A stretch of DNA of 27,248 bases from Trichinella spiralis (lineage: Eukaryota; Nematoda; Enoplea; Trichinellida; Trichinellidae), in assembly GCA_000181795.3 (NCBI GenBank), contig CM012953.1:3127890-3155137 (forward strand), in the 5' to 3' direction. Positions within the stretch are counted from its first letter, which is position 1. The number at the start of each line of letters is the position of its first letter. This document shows positions 10,780 through 22,600 of this stretch, in pieces. Made by a program: the position numbers and the translations under genes. The notes beneath the pieces are model-generated. The model searched no databases and was not told where the DNA came from. It saw nothing but the letters and a program-made list of their open reading frames with translations.

Positions 10780-11001
10780 TTAATTGTCAATAAACGTTAC
10801 ATTCACAGATGACTCGGATCCTACTACAATATCAATAATGCAAAGTAAGTATGATTGCACCGTATGATTACAGTATTCTTGACAAACACGTGATAATTGT
10901 TTCAGTTTGCGCCAAAGGAAAGTAGAATTTGAAGTCTCGTTTGAAGACAATTGAATTAGAATGACAGCTGATAAGCAGTAAATTGTAAACTTGTATTTCA
11001 A
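10780..11001 (-). other. Sequon-rich open frame, possible secreted peptide exon
   Basis: A 73-codon open - strand frame without any ATG; the first possible initiator is TTG. It opens with a signal-peptide-like stretch (KYKFTIYCLSAVILIQLSS) and contains four N-glycosylation sequons (NET, NST, NHT, NVT) and a C-x3-C pattern in VCQEYCNHT. If real, it must be a downstream exon with its ATG in an upstream exon, and I do not see a convincing acceptor. I know of no family match. Confidence 0.15.
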
Positions 11002-11337
11002 TGTGAATTAATGTGCAAATTGAAATTTTGTTTAACCGTGCAGTATTTTCATTTGAAAATGCATTTTATTTTCGTTTTCAGTTGTCTGTTGTCAGCTTGT
11101 TGTTGTTGTTTATTAATTTTTGAAGCAGATGAATTGGAATTTTTGTAAATTTATTCAGCTTCTAAATGTTAGGTTTATTTAAAATGAATTTTATTTTTCA
11201 CTGTTGCGTGAGTAAATTGTGCAATTGAAGACAAGATGTTGATTTGATAAATGTTGCTTTTTTCTTTTGAATCGTAATTTTCAACAGTGGTAATCAATTT
11301 GTTTCATGTTTCAGTTGTAAATTATCTTTCGTGTTGA

Positions 11338-13138
11338 ATGTTTTACGCACCGACTGAACAGGATCACGATGACTTTGTTCATTTCTGTCAACTTTTGTCG
11401 AATCGAGTGGCGCAAGTAGTGATTCAATCCCGGCTTGGGAAAAAAATTCGAACCGAAATGTTAGCACCGTCTGGTAAGAATGACTGGTTCAATTTGAATA
11501 TTCAAGAATGGCCTGAGGTGAACGAAGTGATGTGCAATTCGTTGGAAAATAAATATTTGCCAGAGTTGAAAAAGTTGAGCATTGTCATTTCGTTGAAAAC
11601 GGTCGACGGCAGTTCGTTGATGCTGGAAATTTGGGAACTGTCTTACGACGCGAACAAAGTCGACTCCACGGTGAGCATAAGGAATAATTTGTATCACCGG
11701 ATGGGTGTATTGTTGAGGTCGGTGATATGCGCCACCAGGCAAACGCCCGTTTACAAGCACTACGCTCGAAATCAGCATCCGGATGCGTTTATTCTTTGTT
11801 ATCAAATTCGTGGCGATTCACCGTCGAAAGAGCTGCTTGGTGCAGATGCAAAGCATTACCACCTCGCTTGTCTTGGTTGTCCGTTTGGTACGATTCATTT
11901 GAATTTGTATTTTCGCATGAACATGGTTATTGAAACTGCTGATCCAGTGGTAAGTTGCTTTGTTTAACTTATTTTGAGCTGCAGGTTCTTTGAATTGATC
12001 AAATTTATCATGTTTCATGAATCGTTTAAATGATAATGTTCATTAACTTTAGTTATACTGTAATAAATGAGAATAAAGTCAAGTTTGTAAGAGGAAATGT
12101 TGAAATTTTCAGATACCGTCTCCGATGGAAAGATTGACAGCAGCTTCACATGGCGAGTTCTATTATAAAAAGAGTTTGAAAAATACACCCCATGATGTAC
12201 CGTCGTATTCAACGGAATCGTACAGAACAGTGGCTGAAGCGATGCAACCAGCTGATCTTAATCGAAACGGTATTTGCATGAAAGAGAGTGACGACGACGA
12301 CGAGGACGAGTACAAAGATGCGCTTTTGAATGATGATGGTTTGAACAAAAATCCTTTCCCACGGTCAGCAGCAGCTTGCAATGGTGAATTATATTTATTG
12401 ATTGTCAAGTTCTGTTGTACAGTATGAATTTTGTCCATTTATACAGAAGATTCGAGATGGCCGAATTCGGAACCGAATTGTCCGAGAACGTTCACGCCGA
12501 GCGTGATGAGCAGCAGCGAGGGGAACGGCTTTTCGCCTCTACTGTTTGAGCCGTCGTTTCACAGCTTGTTGCACGACATGCAAATTGACCGTTTGTTGTT
12601 CGGCACGGATTTGGCGAACGGTCAGTTGACTGACCACGACCAACAACAGCAGGGTGGTTTGTTTGGCGGCATGCCGTCGCCGCCGCTGGTTGCGGTCGAA
12701 GATTACAGTCACTGGAAACAGGCGGAACAGTACGTCAACGAAAGCCAGCAACAACTCGTCCACTGTTTGGCGTCGGACTCGGAATCCGAAGACGCCGATG
12801 CCGACGCTGACCAGTGTCCGGCATTCGGCGGCCGGCATAACTTCGCCCAGCTCGACTATTTCTACAAGCAGTGCAAAAGCGCGCCGGCTAATTTGGGCTC
12901 GTTTGTCCGCTGCGTGCCGCGTACTTTTGTCGCGCGTCTGAACGCTGGTGGTGTGCTGCAGTCGAACTATGTTGCCAACAGCAGCGCCCTCAACTCCGGT
13001 GACCTACTTTCCCAGTTGACCTACTTTGACAGTTTGAAGGGGACGTTCGACGCTTTTGTCCACTCTTTACAGTGCGACGACGACGACGAAGAGCTGGATG
13101 AAGATGAGCTCTTAGATGGGACTGGTAGAAAAAAATAA
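11338..13138 (+). CDS. atg13: ATG13, autophagy initiation complex subunit
   Basis: Predicted 524-residue HORMA-domain subunit of the ULK1/ATG1 kinase complex, which starts autophagosome formation with ATG101 and FIP200 (C. elegans EPG-1; human 517 residues). Three exons close in frame: 11338-11949, 12113-12383 and 12447-13138. The HORMA domain fills exon 1 (residues about 9-200). Markers against human ATG13 are VVIQSRLGKKI, DWFNLNIQEWPEV, VISLKTVDGSSLMLEIWEL, ATRQTPVYK and LGCPFGTIHLNLYFRMN. Exons 2 and 3 encode a long, poorly conserved, probably disordered region with an acidic DDDDEDEYKDALL patch and poly-Q. Near the C-terminus GTFDAFVHSLQ matches human VREFDAFVETLQ, the ULK1-binding end. 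Here a further 21 residues follow, mostly D and E. Poly(A) signal AATAAA is at 13285. Exon 3 is markedly more GC-rich than the flanking DNA. Confidence 0.93.
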
Positions 13139-13845
13139 AGCAGGCAGCAGTCGTCAGTGATAACTGGATAACAAATCATCTTGTTTGGAGCAAAGAGAAT
13201 GTTTGTTTGTTTATCAGTATTAAAAATCTGGCTTACCAGATTTGTTGTTGTGAATTTATTCCGTTTTTTGTTATGTAAATAAGGAATAAAAACATCTAAA
13301 GTTTCAAATTGTGCTTTAATTCGTTCACTTTATGCTAATTACAAACATTTGCATCTATTCTTCTTACTTTCAATTGAACAGTTTTTTTGTCAATCTTCTT
13401 CTCTTTTTCGCAACGTTATCAAACAAAAGTAGCTAGCAAACCATTGCTTTTTGTTATGAATAAAAAAGGAAATGAAATTCTTATTTCAGCAGTGTTATAG
13501 TGATATAAATTTCGCTTCACATTTTCTACAGAACATCGTAAATGGAAAATTTTACTACATGTTATCGCCATCGACATTTAATAAATTATAAATGAACGTC
13601 GGTGACCAAATTCTGTTGAGCAAAATGGCTAATTAAATAGCAAATTCGAAAAAAATTCTCTCTATTATAAAAACAAGTAAATCTATTTCACTTCAAACTT
13701 TCTGCTGCTGTAATATTCCACATTCTGCTGGAAGCACATACTACACGTTAATTAATATGAATGGCTCGTTTCCAAATGAAGTAGTACATCGACAGCACTA
13801 GAAATCAAGTAACCTATTTGTTGTATATCAGTTGTTCATATTACT
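13139..13845. other. Convergent 3' region between ATG13 and RSU1
   Basis: This stretch holds the ATG13 3' UTR, with AATAAA at 13285-13290, and the RSU1 3' end from the other strand. No further gene is visible. Confidence 0.5.
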
Positions 13846-15098
13846 TCATTTTTTTGGTTTATCCGCCACCCTAGATGGCAACGGAGTTCCTGCAGCCAGG
13901 TGACGTCCATACAAACTATAAATAGTACGACTGATTTTTAAAAATAATGTTTAATTAATTTTATTAACTCACTATTTATAAGTTTCTGATCGGATATAAT
14001 TCATAATCTGAGCTTCACCTTTTTGCAACTGATCAGCAATCGGTGCAACCCATGGATTGTTATCCAAACGTAACACCTGCTTGCTTCCGACAACATCCAA
14101 TTGTCCTGAAAAAAATTTCAATCACAAAAAAATCAAGCACAAATTAATAATATACCTATTTCTGGTGGTAAAACTGTAAGTCGATTTCCTTGAATGTGCA
14201 GCTCTTTCAAACGAGACAATTCACCAATTTCCTTCGGTAAAAAGATTAAATTGTTATCGCGCAAAACTAGCTGAAATTAAATTCAATCAATTTTTTAAAT
14301 CAAAACATCAAATTTTCCACTGCACTGTACAATTTGCAACTTTTTCAAATTACAAACTTCGGGCGACATGACTTCAAAATGATTATCACCAAGGTACAAT
14401 GCTCTTAATGCTTCTGCATAGAGAAACGTTATGACAAAGGAAAAACAATTATTTGAACAAGCATGTGTCATTACCTAACATGAAGAAATTGCCAGGCAGA
14501 CTCTTTTCATTTAAATTATTACAAGTTAAATCAAGTATTTCCAACGATTGAAAAGAACCAAAGCCACGTGGAAGAGTGCGTAAACGATTGCATCTAAATT
14601 GGAAAACTTTCTCAGCTTCCACTAAGCATCACTCATTCATTCAAGCGCTATTAAATGCTACCCTAAATTCAAAACACGCAATTTCGACAACGAAGATATT
14701 GACGTAGGAAGTTCCTAAAAGTTGTAAAAAGCAAATAAATGAAAAATATACATCCAACTGTGATAATTTTACTTCGATTCGATTATTCCAAAGCCATAAC
14801 ATTTCAAGTGCTGCTAACTCTGCAATGCTGGGTGGAACAACTGAAACACATTTTTAATAGAAACAAAGCAATAAAACTGATGCAAAAATTTTCGTCACCT
14901 GTGATTTTGTTATGACTTAGAGTGAGCCGAGTTATATTAGGATATGAAGCTAAATGATATTAATATTTTAAAAAATCAACGTCAAACATGAAATGTTCAC
15001 TTACAAAGATGACCAACTTCACCAAAATTGCAAATTCCTTTTCCAACAAGATCAACCTCGGATTCGTTTTCCTTCCCATCTGTCTCTTTTCTAACCAT
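13846..15098 (-). CDS. rsu1: RSU1, Ras suppressor protein 1 (leucine-rich repeat)
   Basis: Predicted 261-residue cytosolic LRR protein that, by family, binds PINCH in the ILK-PINCH-parvin complex at integrin adhesions. Nine - strand exons close in frame: 15005-15098, 14899-14949, 14773-14840, 14662-14714, 14475-14593, 14331-14413, 14156-14270, 13973-14105 and 13846-13915. It follows human RSU1 (277 residues) throughout: [125 protein letters not shown] and IRSETYKYLYGRH. About seven LRRs span residues 40-200, followed by the family C-terminal cap. The basic tail is shorter than in vertebrates and ends VADKPKK. The start at 15098 fits the family N-terminus; an in-frame ATG at 15188 would add a hydrophobic leader unlike RSU1. 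If the last intron is retained, translation stops at once at SETYK. Confidence 0.95.
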
Positions 15099-15842
15099 TT
15101 TAAATTCTTTAAAAAAATTCACATTTAAAACTAAACAGATATGTGAACATAGCAAAATAGAATACTTAAACAAGATATTCGAAAACAATTAATTCGATGG
15201 TCAACTTAGCGAATTCATCAACAAGGATAAATAAATAAACTACAGTATGATAAAATTGATGCTGAAGAACAAATAAAATTATTACACAACAGTAAAAAAT
15301 AACAATAAAATCAATAAATGAACTTTAAAACAAAAGTAATATTAAATTCATTAAAACATTTTAGTTTTAATTAAAGAAATAAAAAATAATACGTTTTTTC
15401 TTACAAGTTTAAAATTTTCATAATCAACTTTTAAAATCACTTCATCATACATCATCAATCATTAAGTTTCATTTTTTAGATAAGCTTCTATTTTTTTCAT
15501 TAACTTGATTTTTACAGTAAATACAGTAAATGGTAGGTGGGATAAATGATTTATATTACTTACTTTTGGTCAGTGGTCTGTTTATTAAGTTTTTAACATA
15601 TATGCTGCAGTTACGAAGAACGATTTAAGGTTCAAATGATTTATTTGTTTATTTAATTTATGGAATTTTGAATTAAGAAGCATTGTTTTCTCATCTTACT
15701 TTAGTTGCCTATTTATGTTGCTTTGTGAATGTTTGCAATATTTAATATATGTTGTTATGTTATATTTATTTAATGTTATTTAATAAATAATACATGTTAT
15801 ATTTATGTTATAGTATTTAATGGTTTTAATGTTCGAACCGAA
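15099..15842. other. Divergent promoter region shared by RSU1 and PIGN
   Basis: A 744-base AT-rich gap between two genes reading away from each other. It presumably holds both promoters. A row of TTTAAT/TTATAT-like AT words lies at 15730-15830, just upstream of PIGN. I cannot assign specific elements and see no small gene. Confidence 0.4.
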
Positions 15843-18800
15843 ATGTGGAAACCGATATTACTTGGCGTATTTGTACATTGCGTTCTACTTTATGCAGCCC
15901 TTGATATATTTTATTCATCACCTGTCATTCATGGAATGTCTCCACAAGGAGCCAGTTCTTCTCCACCTGCCAAGAGACTCGTATTTATTGTAGCTGATGG
16001 ACTCCGAGCTGATGCTTTATTTTCCAAAAAGCGTTGTTTACAAAGAAATTCATTGTTTTTGCGGTATTAGTTTCACTTTAATTTCAACACTTTGAATGCA
16101 AGTTTTTCTTTTTAGACGAATGAGTCTCAGGGGTTCTTGGGGTTATTCACAATGTCGGGTGCCAACCGAATCACGCCCTGGTCATGTTGCTTTATTGTCC
16201 GGTATTTATGAGGACGTGAACGCTGTTACTCGTGGATGGCGTGAAAATCCGGTAGAATTTGATTCTGTTCTTAATCAGTCACGTTACACATGGGCTTGGG
16301 GAAGTCCAGATATAGTATCTCTATTTGTTAAAGGTAGCTGGCTCTTTACTTTTTTATAATTTTTTAAGAAATATTATATATTTTTAGGCAAATACGCATC
16401 TCACATTTTTGTCGACGCCTATGCATCACAAATGCAGCAGTTTTATCAAGACAGTTCACAGCTTGACGAATGGGTTTTTGATAAAGTTGAGGTAAATTAT
16501 TTATTTAAAAGCTTTTTATAGTTGTTTTCTTATTTCTGTTTTGACTTATTGTTTTTCCAAGGTGTCTTAAATTGAGGACATGGAAAATTTTTTAAATGCG
16601 ACTGAATCGCAGTAAAGTTATTTAATTGAACATTAAATGGCTATTTTTTAGTGATTCAACAGACTTATGCAATTGGCTTAATTTTTTATTTAAAAATAAC
16701 AAAATAAATATTTTATTTTTATGAAATGAAATTTTGAACGTTGAAGAATAATTTTAAAAATGTAAGTAAAGTGTTTTTGATGTATTGATTTTCAAGTACA
16801 AATGAGACTATATTTTTGTTTGTCTGTTTTTTTTGATAAATATTGAAAATTGTATAGATTATTCAAAAATAAAGTAAACATTTACCGTCAAGTAATTTCC
16901 ATATATTTGTAAATATGTGATTGTGAAGGTGTTTCAGTTTTGTTTCAGCATTTTTTGAACGACTCTTATTACAATTCAACACTTCGTTCTATGGTAATGG
17001 AGGAAAAAGTTGTATTTTTTTTGCACCTTCTTGGGATAGATGTAGCCGGACACAGTTACAAGCCTCATTCAGAAGAGTACGAAAAATCAATACTGCTTGT
17101 TGACAAAGGAATTGAAAAGCTTTATGAATTGTTTGAAAAGTTTTTCAACGATGAACAAACCGCCTACGTGTTCACGTCGGATCACGGTATGACCGACTGG
17201 GGATCGCATGGATCTGGTAGTTTGGATGAAATTTCTACACCTCTGATTGCGTGGGGCGCTGGTATTCGTACCACTACCGTGCCGAAGAATGTCCCACCCT
17301 GTTGGAATGATATTGACGAACAACACTGCAGAATAAATCAAGTAGTATTCTCCTGGCCGGTATTCTCATGAAGAAATTGCAAAATTTGTTTTATCTTAGG
17401 TGGATGTTGCACCTTTTCTGGCGTCGTTGATTGGCATCAATTTTCCGATGAATTCGGTGGGAATTTTGCCGTTGGATTTGTTGAACGTCTCGCAGAAAGC
17501 CGAGTCGTTGTTGATGTGGAATAATTTTAAGCAAATTTTGGATCAATTTTTGCTGCTGAGAAAGCGAAAAGTCGAAGCCTACTTTGAGATGTTTTTCAGA
17601 GAGTTCAACGATTTTAGCTTTGCTAAAATGGAAATGTTCGTCAAAACGGTCGAACAGTTACTTGTTCAGAAACGTTATTCGTACGTTGTTCATCTTTGCC
17701 AGAAGTGGATTCCGACCCTTTTGCGAGGCGTTGATTATTATCATCGATATGAGCAGCGATTTTTGTGCTTTTGCATAGTTTGCTGCTTCGTCACGTGGAT
17801 AGCTTGTGCAGTTTCGTTCCTCTTCGCACGAGATGGTATAGTAAAGAACGATTTCACGTTTATGCACAGTTCTACAGTATACATTTATTTGATATTTTGC
17901 TTTTTTGCTTCAATTTTCTGGTTGAACTCATTTGCATTTTCATATTATCTTTATGCACTTTTGCCGTTTTATTTGTACAACGTCGCGACGACCGGCAAAA
18001 CGAACATTAAGCTGCTGTTGAAATTGTCAAAAGTGAACATTTCATTCATGGTGGAAATTATTTTGACTGTAATTTTCGTTGAAATGCTGCTGGCATCGTT
18101 CTTTTTCAGAACATCCCTCGTCGTGTGCAACGCAATTTTAATGTTCTGGTCGGTGACAATCAGTCTGCGCGATTGGACAATTAAACTTTTCTGGATCGTT
18201 CTTTGCATGATAACTTCAATTTTTTTAAATTTACCCGTCGTCGGCCAAAGTCCATTTTATTCCATGGTCATCGGTTTCAGCTGTTTCATTACTTTGTTCT
18301 TCTCGTTGTTTAAGCTTTGCAACTGGAACAATAATTGCGCATCCATTCATCCATTGTGCATAGTGTTTCATCTGGCGTTGACGATTAATCTTTCACAAGC
18401 TACAACTGAGTTGGAAGAACCGCTTCCCTGGGCTTGTCGTTTGTGCAGTTGGATTCTGTTGATCAGTTCTCCTTTCATACCACTGACAACCAATACCAGA
18501 GTGATAGTGCGGCTGTTGACTGTTTGGTTTTCGATTTTATTACCGTTATCTTTGATGAGTGTCAGTTATGAACCGATATTTTTTTCATTCTATGCAATTC
18601 AACTCTGCTTGTGGATATGGATCGAGATGAATCTCGACCGCCATGGGCGGATGCTTTGTTTGCAAGATTTGAATTTCAAAGCTGAGTGCCAATTTTCCCA
18701 GTCCATTGCTTGCATGAGCGACATTCGGAAATCGGCAATTTTCATCTTCTTTTTATTGTTGGGATTTTTTGGTAAGTAAAATCCATATACAATTGTAAAC

Positions 18801-19303
18801 ATCTTTTTGGTTTTTGTTAATTTCAATTTAACCTTTAGGCACTGGTAATATTGCCAGCATTAACAGTTTTGATCCGAAATTTGTTATGCTTTTTGTCAGT
18901 GAATTTAGCCCATTTTTGATGGGTGCACTTTTGATGTTGAAAATTTTACTTCCGCTTTTGTTTGCTTGCTGTACATTGCGAGTGTTGGAATTGTTCACTT
19001 GTTCAAAGCTGAGCACCATCTATTGGTATGCAGTGGTCATTTGTGATCTTCTTGCTCTGGTATGGAAATGTGTTTCATGTGCCCGATTGTTATTACGGAT
19101 TTAATTTAATTTAATTTAATTTAATTTTACTTTAGCAATTTTTCTTTCTTCTCAAAGATACGGGCAGTTGGTTAGAAATTGGTGAAAGCATCAGTCATTA
19201 TGTGATTGCGATGACCTTGGTTGCGGTGGTAATGACTGTTTATCCATTAGCACGGTTTTTGACTAACTGCGAACTTTTTCCTCAGAAAGTTCACTTGCCC
19301 TGA
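15843..19303 (+). CDS. pign: PIGN, GPI ethanolamine phosphate transferase 1
   Basis: Predicted 898-residue ER multi-pass enzyme that adds phosphoethanolamine to the first mannose of GPI-anchor precursors (human 931 residues). Seven exons close in frame: 15843-16063, 16116-16333, 16388-16491, 16949-17341, 17400-18771, 18839-19059 and 19136-19303. An N-terminal signal anchor (about 5-22) leads into a lumenal alkaline-phosphatase-fold domain. Its metal and nucleophile residues are present: D52 in [12 protein letters not shown]91 in [11 protein letters not shown]212 and H216 in LLGIDVAGH, and D259, H260 and H268 in [14 protein letters not shown]. Residues from about 310 onward form the PigN C-terminal region, with many hydrophobic spans and conserved [26 protein letters not shown] and [15 protein letters not shown]. 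The protein ends at HLP, short of the basic vertebrate tail. Poly(A) signal AATAAA is at 19403. The 457-base third intron is the longest; a (TTTAA)n run sits in the last intron. Confidence 0.95.
19102..19124. repeat. (TTTAA)n short tandem repeat
   Basis: Four to five TTTAA units in the last intron of PIGN, just before the polypyrimidine tract of its acceptor. A similar AAATT run lies at about 22396-22416 in a receptor-kinase intron. Confidence 0.7.
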
Positions 19304-19684
19304 CACTTGATTAATTTTTCTCTCATACTTGTTTGTATGCGTATTGGAAAATGTTCGCAACAAGAAGTTATGATTGTATTTGCATATGTATGATTAAAAA
19401 AGAATAAAATGAAATTGTTTATTTTTTTTGAGACCAATTGATTTTATTATGCGTTGAGAAAATGCGAAAAGTTGTGCAATGGAAATTTAATACTGTTCAA
19501 TATTTGTGATAATGGAAGAAAATTTGAGCTGAAATAATTTAAAGAAAAAATTCTTTCAAAATTTGATCTACGTTTGTCCTTGACTATACACATTCTACAG
19601 TAGGACAACTCTTCGATGGATGAAATAAGCTGGTGAAAAGGTTTCGTGAATGTTTCGGCGAGCTTTTTTTCCTCTTGTAAAAAC
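19304..19684 (+). other. Short PIGN-receptor intergenic gap
   Basis: 381 bases between the PIGN stop and the receptor start on the same strand. It holds the PIGN poly(A) signal at 19403-19408, followed within about 25 bases by a T-run ending in gag (about 19422-19431) that could act as a spliced-leader acceptor for the downstream gene. No further gene is visible. Confidence 0.4.
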
Positions 19685-22600
19685 ATGGAATATTTAATTT
19701 GCTTGACAATTGTCTCGGTGTTCATTTCGGGTGAATTAATGAAGAAACGTCATTTTAAAGATTTTTTTTTATTTTCTTGTTTTTGCAGGGAATGTTGGAG
19801 CGGGCGAAGTTCGATGCAAGTTTTACATTTCGCCTCTGCTTCCTGCTCATTTGGACGTTAGAGAAGGTTTGCTCGGTGCTGGCAATGTCAGTTCGTCAAA
19901 CAGCGACGAGCAGATCTGCTTTCCACAGTTCAGCCAGTGTATGACTATATGGCAATACTACCCTGGCAACGAAAACATCACAACAATTTCTCTCCAAGGT
20001 TGGTTGTTTTGTATGATTTTTTTATTGATTGATTGAAAAAATGTTTTTCTTAAAAAAATCATTATTCAATAATGCACATTAGTTGAAGTGTAATTTGGGA
20101 AAATGTTCATTTGTTTTTGTTTCGATTTTTATCGTTTTTAATTTTTTGTGAAAAATATTCGTTCGATTGTTTCGTTTCGATGCTGCTACATTTGCAAGCA
20201 AGCGAAGTTTGAATGAGAAAAATTGCAAACGCACACAACAGACGCTTACTTACTTTCACCACAGCATTGTTGTATCTTTGATTGAAATCTCAGACGTTCC
20301 GTTCACCTTGGTTGAAATTGGTTGTTGATCAGTTGAATTGAAAGAAAATATTTTTCTCATTCATCAATTTTGCAATAATTTATCACGGTCAATGATCAAT
20401 TTGGCGCCTCGGGTAAGACTTTCTCAAATGACAACTGTTTAAACAAATGTGGCAAAATTTGTTGACCGTTGTTTTTCAACTTTGCAGCTGCTGTTGTTAA
20501 ATTTAAATTTTTGAAAGCTTGGAAATAATTTATCTTTTTTTTTGCTGGAATTTATTCAATTCAGGCTGCTGGAAAAGCAATGATTACGACTGCGAACGGC
20601 ACAGATGCATCGCCCATGCGGATATTAACACCGAATTTTTGACCCACAGTCGCTATTGTTGTTGTTCATCTTCACTTTGCAATGAAAATTATACGTACGA
20701 ATTTATTGCCAAACGTCCATCAGAAACTCGATCCATCACCGGTATGTATGCTTAATTTTGTATTTTTCAGCTTTGTTGTGACTGATTTTCACCGAATGAA
20801 TAGCTGAACTTTTGACCTTAATAGAACTTTGATTTAAAGCACATCTTATGCTGGTAATTTATGCAGTGGGAATTTAATTGAAAAAATAAAAAATAATAAT
20901 AAGAAGAATAAGAAAGATCGAATAGAGTAAATTCTTTTTTTTTTCAATTTTGTTTGCAAAATGTATATTTTTCATAATTGAAAAAAAGAATATATTTTCA
21001 AAAATTTAATTTCGTTCGTTGAAGTTTTTTTGGTGTTGTGTTTTCGACAAATTTATGTAATTTATAAGTTGTTTAAAATTGGAAAAAGAAAAGAACAAAC
21101 TTCGAGAAATTGTTGTTCAAATTGGAATTATTTATTAATGGCATCAGTATTTTGACAGGTGAAGGTTGAAAATATATTTTTAAAATATTATCTATGTCAA
21201 AGTTAGTGGAAAAAGTATTTTTCATCATCATTATTATATAAATGAAGTGAAGCTAGAAGAAATAATAATAATAATAATGACATCTTTTGCATCTATTTAT
21301 ATTTTATTTAAAAAAAGTCTTTCATGTTTGATCACAATGTAAACTTATTTTTCTTTTCTGTTGTAAAATGGATTTATAATTACACAAATCATACAACTGT
21401 TTAAAAAAATGCCAAATATTGTTGGAAAGAATGGAATGGTGAAAAATGCAGTTGTTATCATCATCAGTTTTTTGTAATGGGATTGAAATTTTCCAGATGA
21501 AAACAACGGTGTCAAAGAGTTTACAATTTCGATTAGCATATTTGTGCTGTTCATCGTCGTCGCGTTGGTCGCGTTGGTCTATTTGATCGTTCGATTGTGC
21601 TTCAGTTCGGGTTCGTTGTTCACCGTTTGCACCAAACACTGTTTGGGCAAAAGGCAGTTGTTGTTGTTCAACGGCAAAACTGGGGCCGGCTTGGACGAAC
21701 ACCAGGACGTGAACCCGGCCGACATTTGCCTGTTCCACGTGCTCTGCACCGGTCGGTACAGTACCACTTGGTTGGCATCGTTCGGCGGTCGCCACGTGGC
21801 GGTCAAAATGTACGTCGACGAGGCCGCGTCCAGTTATGCTAACGAATTGGCCGTATTCAAATTGCCGTTGATGAATCACGACAATTTGGTCAATTTCTAT
21901 TGTTGTTCCTCCTCCTCTTCTGGTGGCAATACCGGTGCCAACAAGGATGTGAACAATCATCATCCAGGTCTGGGCAAGTACTGGTTAGTTACTGGTTACG
22001 AAGCCGGCGGCACGTTGACTGAATTTCTCAACGTGAACAAACTTTCTTGGATTGAAATGTGCCGCATGGCTGCTTCGGTAACCAGGGGTTTGGCGCATTT
22101 GCATTCTGAGTTGAAATCTGGAGGTGAGATGAGTGTTTTTTCTTTTTAATATTTCTATTTGTTTTCTAGCAAAATTCATTTCTTTGAAAAGATCAATAAA
22201 TAAATTGTGTAATTTTTTAATCAGGCTTAGTGAAACCAGCTATTGCGCATCGGGATGTGAAGAGTGGAAATGTGCTTGTTAAAAGCAACGGCGAATGTTG
22301 TTTGTGCGATTTCGGTTTTGCCATCGTTTTGGACAAAACTGCTCTTTGCAAAAATGGAATTTGTGCATCGTTGACTGAGGTTGAATTGAATTTTTAAATT
22401 AAATTAAATTAAATTTGGCATCTTAGTTTTTTTTTGATTCAGGTTGGAACTTTCCGTTATATGGCACCCGAATTGTTGGAAGGAGCGGCGAATTTGCGCG
22501 ATCCAGAGACAACGTTGAAGCAGGTCGACGTGTACGCTTTGGGACTTGTTCTTTGGGAAATCGTTTCCAGATGTCAGCACGTCTACATGATGAGTCGTAT

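Larger units (their letters stand above)
8330..11337. other. Sparse interval between divergent ETS and ATG13 genes
   Basis: Three kilobases of AT-rich DNA between the ETS 5' leader (-) and the ATG13 start (+). It must hold both promoters. Two weak coding candidates (8677-8910 on +, 10780-11001 on -) are listed separately. A + strand ATG opens a 43-residue frame at 8358-8489, and a donor-like CAGAG|gtaaga occurs on the - strand near 9650. Neither can be tied to a gene. A pyrimidine-rich acceptor (gtttcag, ending 11314) lies 24 bases before the ATG13 start and may be its leader splice or trans-splice site. Confidence 0.4.

Noticed and set aside
11461-11805. 114-codon - strand open frame opposite ATG13
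   Set aside because: Shadow of the ATG13 HORMA exon, whose + strand frame is clearly conserved.
15099-15188. RSU1 start at the upstream in-frame ATG (15188)
   Set aside because: It would add a hydrophobic leader to a cytosolic LRR protein. The ATG at 15098 matches the family start.
21322-21963. 213-codon - strand open frame opposite the receptor kinase
   Set aside because: Antisense shadow of the GC-richer receptor exon, with no family resemblance. The + strand frame carries TM and kinase motifs.
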